A program made the translations under genes and the position numbers. Of a stretch of DNA of 12,457 nucleotides, positions 1 through 6,177 are shown one piece after another. Where the stretch lies: NCBI GenBank assembly GCA_041687295.1, contig JAWLCG010000118.1, forward strand, positions 1 to 12,457. The letters run 5' to 3'. The notes under the pieces are model-generated. The model had not been told where the DNA came from. It was given only the letters and a program-made list of their open reading frames with translations, and did no database searches. The DNA is from JAWLCG01 sp041687295 (GTDB lineage Bacteria > Planctomycetota > Phycisphaerae > SM23-33 > FEN-1343). The first letter of the stretch is position 1; each line of letters starts with the position of its first letter.

Positions 1-407
1 GATGCGCCGCCGAGAACATCGTGCCGACCACCACCGGGGCCGCCAAGGCCATCGGCGACGTGATCCCGGCCCTCGACGGCAAGCTCACCGGCTACGCCCT
101 GCGCGTGCCGATTCCGTGCGGGTCGATCACCGACCTGACGGTCCTCATCGAGAAGCGCACCGACGCCGACGCCGTCAACGACGCCTTCCGCCAGGCGGCC
201 GAGGGGCCCCTCAAGGGCATCCTGCAGTACAGCCACTGGCCGCTGGTGTCGGCCGACATCGTCCACAACCCCCACTCGAGCATCTTCGACCCCAACAACA
301 CGACGGTGGTCGACGGCGACCTGGTCAAGGTCACCGCCTGGTACGACAACGAGTGGGGCTTCAGCTGCCGCTGCGCGGAGATGATGGAGCGCGTGGGCAA
401 GCGGTAG
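1..407 (+). CDS. gap: Glyceraldehyde-3-phosphate dehydrogenase, C-terminal part (5' end outside window)
   Basis: This is the C-terminal 134 residues of a phosphorylating GAPDH, the glycolytic/gluconeogenic enzyme that converts glyceraldehyde 3-phosphate to 1,3-bisphosphoglycerate with NAD(P) in the cytoplasm. The reading frame is open from base 3 and stops with TAG at 405-407. Recognisable family blocks, in order, are NIVPTTTGAAKAIG, the GKLTGYALRVPIP segment with the phosphate-contacting arginine region, DLTVLIEK, the EGPLKGILQY block, SIFDPNN, and the C-terminal WYDNEWGF motif. The Rossmann nucleotide-binding half and the catalytic cysteine lie upstream of the window, so cofactor preference cannot be read here. 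The C terminus has the usual length and ends MMERVGKR. There is no sign of damage. The next gene is 282 bases downstream, beyond strong inverted repeats, so the two are probably transcribed separately. Confidence 0.96.
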   Translation, partial: CAAENIVPTTTGAAKAIGDVIPALDGKLTGYALRVPIPCGSITDLTVLIEKRTDADAVNDAFRQAAEGPLKGILQYSHWPLVSADIVHNPHSSIFDPNNTTVVDGDLVKVTAWYDNEWGFSCRCAEMMERVGKR

Positions 408-469
408 GGGAGGTCGCAGCGTCGCTGCCGCAAACCGTCTGCCCTTTGCGCGTGCGGGCGTCCGGCTCT

Positions 470-587
470 GGGTGCCCCGGGCAAGCCGCAGGCTCGCCCG
501 GCCGAGGCTGGCTCGGGCCGCATGGAGCGACCGCCTCCGCCCTCGACCGGGCGAGCGGTGCTGGCGCCCCGCTTGCCCGGGGCACCC
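470..587. repeat. Nested perfect inverted repeat after the GAPDH gene
   Basis: Bases 470-486 (GGGTGCCCCGGGCAAGC) are exactly reverse-complementary to 571-587, a perfect 17-bp inverted repeat with 84 bases between the arms. Inside it, 492-501 (GCTCGCCCGG) is exactly complementary to 547-556, and 502-506/512-516 can form a third small stem. RNA or extruded DNA could fold into a long branched hairpin. It could be a terminator or mRNA 3' structure for the GAPDH transcript, or a REP/REPIN-like palindromic element. The sequence alone does not decide between these. No convincing gene lies in the 408-689 spacer. Confidence 0.7.
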
Positions 588-588
588 C

Positions 589-629
589 GCCGCCGGGGGC
601 AGACGCCAGAGACTTTCGCCCCCGGCGGC
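589..629. terminator. Strong 12-bp GC hairpin between GAPDH and sulfatase genes
   Basis: Bases 589-600 (GCCGCCGGGGGC) pair perfectly with 618-629 (GCCCCCGGCGGC) around a 17-base loop. It lies 182 bases after the GAPDH stop and 60 bases before the sulfatase start. No T-tract follows on either strand, so it is not a classical intrinsic terminator. Such stems can still stop or stabilise transcripts in GC-rich bacteria. Calling it a terminator is an inference; the stem itself is seen directly. Confidence 0.45.
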
Positions 630-689
630 CGCGCGGTATCCTGCGGGCCGACCCTGGTAACCGGCGGGATCTGTCAGGAAGGAGTCCCC

Positions 690-2246
690 ATGCGCGCACG
701 GCGTCCGAACATCGTCTGCTTCATCACCGATGACACCGGCTTTGACATGCTCGGCTACAGCGGCGGGCCGGTGCTGACGCCGCACATCGACTCCATCGCG
801 GCCGGCGGCGTGACGGCCGGCCGTTTCCACACGGCCGCCCCGGCCTGTTGCCCGAGCCGCTACAGCTACCTGACGGGCCTGTACCCGGGCCACTGCACGG
901 CCCGGCGGTTCCGCGGCCTGCACCCGACGGACAAGCCCTACAACGTGGACTTCAACGTCGACGTGCTCGGCGACGCCACCAGCTACGGCCACGTGTTCCA
1001 GCAGGCCGGCTACGCCACCGGCTACACGGGCAAGTGGCACACGGGCGAGCCGCGGGGCCAGTTCCACGGCCATCGATTCGACCTCGACGACGACCCGAGC
1101 GAACCGGCCGTCGCGGCCAAGCTTCGCGAGGACTACGACGCCATGCGCCAGGCCGTCCGCGAGGCCGGCTTCGACTACGCCGAGGCCATCGCCTGGGGCA
1201 ACACCGACAACCGCCCGCTCAAGGCCCTGCAGTACCACAACATCGAGTGGCACACGGACGCCGCCCTGAAGTTCCTCGACCGCTACGCCGGCAAGCAGCC
1301 CTTCTTCCTGACGATGGCCACCACGACCATCCACGGGCCTCACCACGTCGAGAGCCTCCAGACCGACGGGCGGGTCTGCGAGTACGGCTACCTCGACGAG
1401 GCCCCGCAGGTGCAGGCCCCGCGGGCGAGCATCTTTGAGCGGCTGGAGGCGGCCGGCCTGGAGGTCAACCATCGCTCGGCCGGCGCGATGTGGCAGGACG
1501 ACGCCTTCGGGGCCGTCATGGCCCGCGTGGCCGAGCTGGGCCTGGCCGAGGACACGATCTTCATCTTCTCGACCGACCACGGCGTCGGCACGACGGGCGG
1601 CAAGTTCACGCTGTACCAGGGTGGCCTGCACATCCCGTTCTGCATGCGGTGGGACGGGCAGATCCCCGCCGGCAGCACGTGCGAGGCGCTGCTGCAGAAC
1701 GTCGATCTGCTGCCGACGCTGGCCGAGGCGGCGGGCATCGAGTGCCCGGCCAATCTGGATGGCATGAGCCGATGGGCCCAGCTGACCGGCGCCGCCGGCG
1801 ACGACCGCGAGGACCTCTACTTCGAGTGGGGCTACACGCGCTCCGTGCGGACCGACCGCTGGAAGTACATCGCCTGGCGGCACACGCCCGAGCAGCTCGA
1901 GAAGATGCGCCGCGGCGAGGTGAGCATGGCCTACAACATGCATAACCGCCCCAAGGGCGAGTTCGCCATGCACCTCTACCCGCACTACTTCGACGTCGAC
2001 CAGCTGTTCGACCTGCAGGCCGACCCCGACGAACAGCACAACCTTGCCGCCGACCCGGCCTGCGCCGAGGTCCTCACCGACATGCGCCGCCGCCTGCGGG
2101 CCCACCTCGACCGCTTCGAGCACCCCTTCGGCCTCGACCAATGCGACCCGTTCGTCGTCAGCCCCGAGTACGCCGAGCTCGCCCGCGCCAGCCGGGCCGA
2201 CCAGAGCCTCTATGAGCCCGAGTGGTACCGGGTGAGGGCGTATTAG
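690..2246 (+). CDS. Type I (formylglycine-dependent) sulfatase, no signal peptide
   Basis: This is a 518-residue alkaline-phosphatase-superfamily sulfatase, expected to hydrolyse a sulfate ester on a carbohydrate or similar substrate. The ATG at 690 is chosen because AGGAAGGAG (676-684) sits just upstream and the sulfatase fold begins at once (RPNIVCFITDD, residues 5-15). The frame is open further upstream but without family sequence. Calcium ligand candidates are D14/D15 and D296/H297 in FSTDHG. The signature CCPSR (53-57) followed by YSYLTG makes C53 the predicted formylglycine. GKWH at 114-117 and HGPH at 215-218 supply the usual sulfate-site lysine and histidines. The C-terminal subdomain has the usual DLYFEW...RTDRWKYI and LFDLQADPDEQHNLA blocks. 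There is no signal peptide or membrane segment, so it should be cytoplasmic. It stands alone on its strand, converging on the mannosidase operon. Maturation needs FGE or anSME, neither present here. The substrate cannot be assigned. Confidence 0.93.
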   Translation: MRARRPNIVCFITDDTGFDMLGYSGGPVLTPHIDSIAAGGVTAGRFHTAAPACCPSRYSYLTGLYPGHCTARRFRGLHPTDKPYNVDFNVDVLGDATSYGHVFQQAGYATGYTGKWHTGEPRGQFHGHRFDLDDDPSEPAVAAKLREDYDAMRQAVREAGFDYAEAIAWGNTDNRPLKALQYHNIEWHTDAALKFLDRYAGKQPFFLTMATTTIHGPHHVESLQTDGRVCEYGYLDEAPQVQAPRASIFERLEAAGLEVNHRSAGAMWQDDAFGAVMARVAELGLAEDTIFIFSTDHGVGTTGGKFTLYQGGLHIPFCMRWDGQIPAGSTCEALLQNVDLLPTLAEAAGIECPANLDGMSRWAQLTGAAGDDREDLYFEWGYTRSVRTDRWKYIAWRHTPEQLEKMRRGEVSMAYNMHNRPKGEFAMHLYPHYFDVDQLFDLQADPDEQHNLAADPACAEVLTDMRRRLRAHLDRFEHPFGLDQCDPFVVSPEYAELARASRADQSLYEPEWYRVRAY

Positions 2247-2247
2247 G

Positions 2248-2279
2248 GGTTAATTGGTTAACTGGTTGATTGGTTAATT
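2248..2279. repeat. AT-rich octamer tandem array (GGTTAATT family), copy 1
   Basis: Four consecutive 8-bp units read GGTTAATT, GGTTAACT, GGTTGATT and GGTTAATT. The array starts one base after the sulfatase stop codon and is strikingly AT-rich for this window. Because 8 is not a multiple of 3, the TAA/TGA triplets at 2251, 2259, 2267 and 2275 cover all three forward frames. The same octamer family recurs after the DUF445 gene and, inverted, before the radical SAM gene. Confidence 0.9.
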
Positions 2280-2294
2280 GGTCGGGTCGTCGAG

Positions 2295-2326
2295 GCGTCA
2301 GTGCGTTAACGCGTCACTGCGTCAAT
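2295..2326. repeat. Second octamer array (GCGTCAnT family)
   Basis: Four consecutive 8-bp units read GCGTCAGT, GCGTTAAC, GCGTCACT and GCGTCAAT, with a decayed fifth (GCGTGGAG) following. The period matches the nearby GGTTAATT array but the consensus differs, and the phase is shifted by one base. The second unit (GCGTTAAC) shares the TTAAC core of the other family, so the two arrays may be related by divergence. It lies in the convergent spacer between the sulfatase and SMP-30-like genes. No function is evident. Confidence 0.75.
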
Positions 2327-2398
2327 GCGTGGAGCATTGCAACGCTTTGGGACCGGGGGTCCGAGGGCGTCTGCGGGTGCCTTCGCGCCTCTTTCCAC

Positions 2399-2422
2399 GC
2401 CCACGCAATGCTTTGCGTGGGC
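2399..2422. terminator. Perfect 10-bp hairpin in the convergent spacer
   Basis: GCCCACGCAA (2399-2408) pairs perfectly with TTGCGTGGGC (2413-2422) around the loop TGCT. Sitting between two convergent transcription units, it could act as a bidirectional terminator, though neither side has a T-tract. Smaller stems nearby are CAATGC/GCATTG (2323-2328/2334-2339) and CGCCCCG/CGGGGCG (2485-2491/2503-2509). The latter is the stem closest to the end of the SMP-30-like gene. The 2247-2559 spacer holds these stems and the two octamer arrays but no convincing gene. Confidence 0.5.
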
Positions 2423-2559
2423 TTCTCGTCCAGGCGCGAGGTGGGGGGGCTCGACGCTCCATGGGCTCACCGGCGTTTCGACGGCGCCCCGTCCTCGGCG
2501 CCCGGGGCGGTGGAGGGGGTTCGCGAAGACACGGGGCAAGCCCGGGGCTATGTACGAAC

Positions 2560-3549
2560 CTACCGCCCGGTCACGTTGAGCTGCACGGCCCAGACGCTGT
2601 CGCTGGCGGTGATGTAGAGCGTCGAGCGGTCGGCGCCGCCGAAGCAGCAGTTGGCGGCGGTCTTGGGCGTGTGGATCTTGCCCAGCAGGTGCCCTTCGGG
2701 GCTGAACACGTGCACGCCGTCGCCGGCGGTGCTGTAGAGCCGGCCCTCGCTGTCGCAGCGGATGCCGTCCGGCACGCCGGGCTCGATCGTGCAGAAGACC
2801 TCCCCGCCTTCCAGCGTGTTCTGGGCCGTCACGCGGAAGCGGCGGATGTGGTGGATCTTGGTGTCGCTGTCGGCGATGTAGAGGTGCTTCTCGTCCGGCG
2901 AGAAGCACAGGCCGTTGGGGCGGCTGAAGTCCTCGGCCACGGCCACCGGCTCGGCGGCGCCGGCGTCGAGGCGGTAGACGCGGTTGGCGGCCTGCTCGGC
3001 CTGGTCGGGCTTGATGCCGTACGGCGGGTCGGTGAACCAGACCGTCCCGTCGCTCTTGACGACGGCGTCATTGGGCGAGTTGAGCTTTTTGCCCTGGTAG
3101 GTCGAGGCCAGCGTGGTGACGGTGCCGTCGGGCTCGGTGCGGGTGACGGTTCGGCTGCCGTGCTCGCAGGTGACCAGCCGACCCTGGCCGTCGAGCGTGT
3201 TGCCGTTGGCGTGTCGGCTGGGCTGGCGGAAGACGCCGGCCTCCTCGCCGCCGGCCCAGCGGTAGATGGTATCGGCGGGGATGTCGCTGAACAGCAGCGC
3301 CTCGTCGAGCCACACGGGCCCCTCCACGAAGCGGAAGCCCGTGGCCAGGCGGGTGACGGTCGAATCGCTCAGCAGGATCGCGCGGAAGGCGTCGTCGCGG
3401 GCCTCGAAGGCCTCCTCGTTCGGCAGCGTGACGGGCATGGTGTCGGTCCCTTTGGCAGAAGGTTGCGGCGTCTGGGCAGTGGCTAGCGTGGCGCTCAGCG
3501 CGGCCAGGCCGGCCAGAAGCAGCCAGCGTACGGTTCGGTTGCGGTGCAT
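2560..3549 (-). CDS. Secreted SMP-30/gluconolactonase-like beta-propeller protein
   Basis: This is a 329-residue SMP-30/gluconolactonase/LRE-like six-bladed beta-propeller. Family members hydrolyse sugar lactones or related esters using one bound divalent metal. The start is the ATG complement at 3547-3549: it opens a clear signal peptide (MHRNRTVRWLLLAGLAALSA, cleavage probably after ATAQ near residue 26) and has AGGAA about 7 bases upstream. The longer frame to 3612 adds a proline-rich stretch that would bury the signal. Metal and active-site positions expected for the family are present: E76 in FVEGPVW, N160-D161 in NSPND, N212 in RPNGL and D261 in PDGIR. Blade motifs such as DGTVWFTDPPYG, KHLYIADS and EGRLYSTAGDGVHVF are clear. 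It is the last gene of the minus-strand cluster, 78 bases after the GH38 gene. A lactonase acting on oxidised sugars fits the context, but the substrate is unknown. A non-enzymatic role is possible. Confidence 0.88.
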   Translation of the reverse strand: MHRNRTVRWLLLAGLAALSATLATAQTPQPSAKGTDTMPVTLPNEEAFEARDDAFRAILLSDSTVTRLATGFRFVEGPVWLDEALLFSDIPADTIYRWAGGEEAGVFRQPSRHANGNTLDGQGRLVTCEHGSRTVTRTEPDGTVTTLASTYQGKKLNSPNDAVVKSDGTVWFTDPPYGIKPDQAEQAANRVYRLDAGAAEPVAVAEDFSRPNGLCFSPDEKHLYIADSDTKIHHIRRFRVTAQNTLEGGEVFCTIEPGVPDGIRCDSEGRLYSTAGDGVHVFSPEGHLLGKIHTPKTAANCCFGGADRSTLYITASDSVWAVQLNVTGR

Positions 3550-3627
3550 GGGGGTTCCTAGTCTCTGGCAGCATCGTACGCCGGGGCCGGGCGGGTGGGC
3601 AACCGTGCGCACAGGCCGGCGGGTGGT

Positions 3628-6168
3628 TTATGGCTCCATCCGCAGCGTGGCGATCTCCCAGGGGCGCAGCTCCAGGCTCACGGCAGCGTCGCGGACATCG
3701 AGGCTCTGGCCCTGTCGTTCGAGCAGGTTGGTGCGCAGGACGCGTTTGACGTCGGGCGGCACGGTGACGGTGGCCCGGCCCGGCAGGCCGCGGAACTCCG
3801 CCAGGCGGAGGATGAGCCCGCGGCCCTGCTCGGCGAGCTTGAGGGCGGCCAGGCGGACGTTGGGGCTCTGCACCGTGGGCCGATCGGGCAGGGCGACCTC
3901 GCCGGCCACGGCCAGCAGCGGGGCGTTGAAGCCTTCGGCCTCCAGAGTGACGGGGCTGGCGGCGAAGGGCGTGTCGTAGGCCGTCAGGGCGTAGGCGAAG
4001 CTGTGGCGCCCCGCGTCGCGCATGCCGTCGTAGTCGGTCATGGTGTAGTGTTCCGGCTCGTGCAGGAAGGCCGGCAGCGTCGGCGAGCGGAGCACCGACA
4101 GCAGGATCGTCTCGCTGGCCGGGCCGGGCTCGATGGCGTAGGAGGGCAGGCCCCGGCTGAGCAGCGCCACCGACAGGCCGGGGCCCTCGACGCCGGCCCA
4201 GTTGATCGCCGGCCAGTCGCCGTTGCCGCCGGCCCGGCCCCAGGTGGGCGTGTAGGGCCTCCGTTCCAGCTGCCCGTAGGCGATGCCGTAGAGGAGCCGC
4301 CCCCGCACCACCGGCACGGGCATGGCCACGCGGACGCGCTGGTTGAAGCTGTCCCAGTCGATGTCCAGGCGGAAATCGACGCGGTCGAGCCCCTCGTACA
4401 GCGTGACGGTGGCCTGGCCCTGCAGCGTGCCGAGGCTGAAGGGCAGGGCGTTGGCGATGCCGAAGCTCAGCCGCTGGAACCCTTCGCCGGCCTGGGCCCC
4501 CAGCAGTGTAGTGTGCGGGGCCAGCGGCGTGCGGGGGCGGTCCGGCGAGCGGGTCTCCCAGGGCGAGCCCTCATCGCGCTCCAGGACGATATCGTTGGGC
4601 CGATAGCCCAGCGTGGCCGCCACGTCACGGCCCAGCCGGCGGTCGTGGATCGCCAGCAGGCCGTGCGCGTCGGCCGTCACGCGGAAGCGCTCGTTCTCGA
4701 TGGTCGGTGTCGCCAGGGCCTTGGGCGTGGCCGCGGCCTTGGCGCGGGGGGCCACGCGGTAGCGCTCGGCCGAGAGCGCCGCGACGGGCCGGGCGACGAA
4801 CTCCACCGCCACCTGTCCGTTGTCGAGCGTCCGCTGGCCGACGACCGGCACGGCCCGGCCATCGGGGCCGCTCAGCCGCACGCCGGTGGGGCCGGCCTCG
4901 ACGACGGCCTCGACCAGCCCGCCGACGGCCTGGCCGTAGGGGTTCAGCACGCTGATGCGGTCCTTGGCCGGGCGGGTCAGCTTGGCCAGGGCCCGCTGGC
5001 GGACGCGGTCGGTCAGGGCGTCGATCTGCCGGCCCATGTCCAGCAGCTCGTCGTAGGCCGGGTCGACGTGTGTGGCCGTCAGGGCGTCGTGGAACATCGT
5101 CAGCAGCAGCGTCCGCCAGGCCTCGTCCAGCTCGGCGCGGGCGTAGCGGCCCCCGGCCCGGGCGGCCAGGGCGCTGAGGGTCTCGGCGGCCAGCAGGGCG
5201 TACTCCTGCCGGCGGCACATCTGCTTGAGGCGGATCCGCCCGACCCACACGCCGGAGCTGTTGGGGTTGAGCTCGACGCCCGGGTGCACCCGGTCGGCCG
5301 GCGGGTCGGTGCGGGCATCGAGCCGGTCCTGCACGAAGCGGCGATGGTCCTCGTGGAGCGTGAAGGACACGTCGAAGCCCCGCTGCCGGTGCTGGGCGAC
5401 CCAGTCGATCAGGGCGGGGTTGGGCACCAGCTCCTCCGGCCCGGCCATCACGAAGGCGGGCTCGCCGGTCCGCTCGGCGTCGCCGAGCGTCCGCGGCAGG
5501 CGGGCGGGCAGGGCCCGGGTGTCGATGCCCCGCTGCTCGCACGCCTCGCAGCCCTCCCCGCCGCACTGGCGGCAGGGGGGGTACTTGTCGAAGCCGCCCG
5601 AGTTGTCCAGCTGCGCCGGCCGGGCCGTGCAGACCACCGAGCCGTCGAGCCCCCGCCAGTAGTCGCCCCGCACGGGGCTGTAGCAGAAGCCGATCGTCCA
5701 GGGCAGCTCGACGCCGCAGAGGATCTGCGGCAGCTGGGCGCCGTTGCCGAACCCGTCGTACCGCGCCCCGACCGTGCAGGGCGTGCCGAGGTGCTGCTCG
5801 ACCCACAGCAGCCCCAGCAGCCAATTGCGGACCATGCTCTCGCCGAGCACCATGTTGCAGTCGATGATGTTCTCGCCGGCGCCGGCGACGGCGAACCGCC
5901 CCTCGGCCGCCAGGGCCCGCAGCTCGTCGAGCCGCTCGGGGTGGCGATGGAGGAACTGGCGCAGCACGAGGGTGGACTCGGCCTCGAAGCGGTAGTCCGG
6001 GTGCTGGCGGGCCAGCGCCAGGGCGTCGAGCATGTAGTAGCTCTGGATGTCGGCGTAGGAGGCGTAGAGGTTGCCCTTGAACTCGAAGCGGCGGTCCCAG
6101 CAGCGCCGCCAGATCGGGTCGAAGTGGTTGCACACGATCACGCCGACGAAGCGCCGGTTCTCACTCAT
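3628..6168 (-). CDS. GH38 alpha-mannosidase-like glycoside hydrolase with a cysteine-rich insert
   Basis: This 846-residue protein resembles family 38 glycosidases, zinc enzymes that release alpha-mannose with retention. GH38 zinc ligands are all recognisable: H15 and D17 in NHFDPIW, D138 in YDGFGNGAQLPQIL (also the expected nucleophile), and H360 in FHDALTATH. GENIIDCNMVLGESMVRN (98-115) matches the family's conserved segment ending in GES-vR. The C-terminal half, about 395-846, looks like the GH38 beta-sandwich domains, including NERFRVTADAHGLLAIHDRRLG and an extended DFRLDIDWD strand. There is no signal peptide, so it is probably cytoplasmic. An unusual feature is C199-C210, which reads CRQCGGEGCEAC and continues EQRG: two adjoining zinc-knuckle-like motifs after the GLDGSVV segment. 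Start: the ATG complement at 6168 is preceded by GAGG, which overlaps the upstream sulfatase stop. The two genes are 9 bases apart and probably co-translated. The exact linkage cleaved is not provable from sequence. Confidence 0.88.
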   Translation of the reverse strand: MSENRRFVGVIVCNHFDPIWRRCWDRRFEFKGNLYASYADIQSYYMLDALALARQHPDYRFEAESTLVLRQFLHRHPERLDELRALAAEGRFAVAGAGENIIDCNMVLGESMVRNWLLGLLWVEQHLGTPCTVGARYDGFGNGAQLPQILCGVELPWTIGFCYSPVRGDYWRGLDGSVVCTARPAQLDNSGGFDKYPPCRQCGGEGCEACEQRGIDTRALPARLPRTLGDAERTGEPAFVMAGPEELVPNPALIDWVAQHRQRGFDVSFTLHEDHRRFVQDRLDARTDPPADRVHPGVELNPNSSGVWVGRIRLKQMCRRQEYALLAAETLSALAARAGGRYARAELDEAWRTLLLTMFHDALTATHVDPAYDELLDMGRQIDALTDRVRQRALAKLTRPAKDRISVLNPYGQAVGGLVEAVVEAGPTGVRLSGPDGRAVPVVGQRTLDNGQVAVEFVARPVAALSAERYRVAPRAKAAATPKALATPTIENERFRVTADAHGLLAIHDRRLGRDVAATLGYRPNDIVLERDEGSPWETRSPDRPRTPLAPHTTLLGAQAGEGFQRLSFGIANALPFSLGTLQGQATVTLYEGLDRVDFRLDIDWDSFNQRVRVAMPVPVVRGRLLYGIAYGQLERRPYTPTWGRAGGNGDWPAINWAGVEGPGLSVALLSRGLPSYAIEPGPASETILLSVLRSPTLPAFLHEPEHYTMTDYDGMRDAGRHSFAYALTAYDTPFAASPVTLEAEGFNAPLLAVAGEVALPDRPTVQSPNVRLAALKLAEQGRGLILRLAEFRGLPGRATVTVPPDVKRVLRTNLLERQGQSLDVRDAAVSLELRPWEIATLRMEP

Positions 6169-6177
6169 GCGGTGTCC

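Noticed and set aside
522..689. A longer N terminus for the first sulfatase
   Set aside because: The extension is Pro/Arg-rich, runs through the inverted repeats, has no signal peptide, and the ATG at 690 has a good ribosome binding site right before the family sequence.
2248..2326. A DnaA-box cluster or replication origin
   Set aside because: The octamers do not match the TTATNCACA box and there is no dnaA, dnaN or similar gene nearby.
2278..3486. A + strand 402-codon frame spanning the convergent spacer and the SMP-30-like gene
   Set aside because: It begins in the octamer array and then shadows the SMP-30-like gene with low-complexity sequence.
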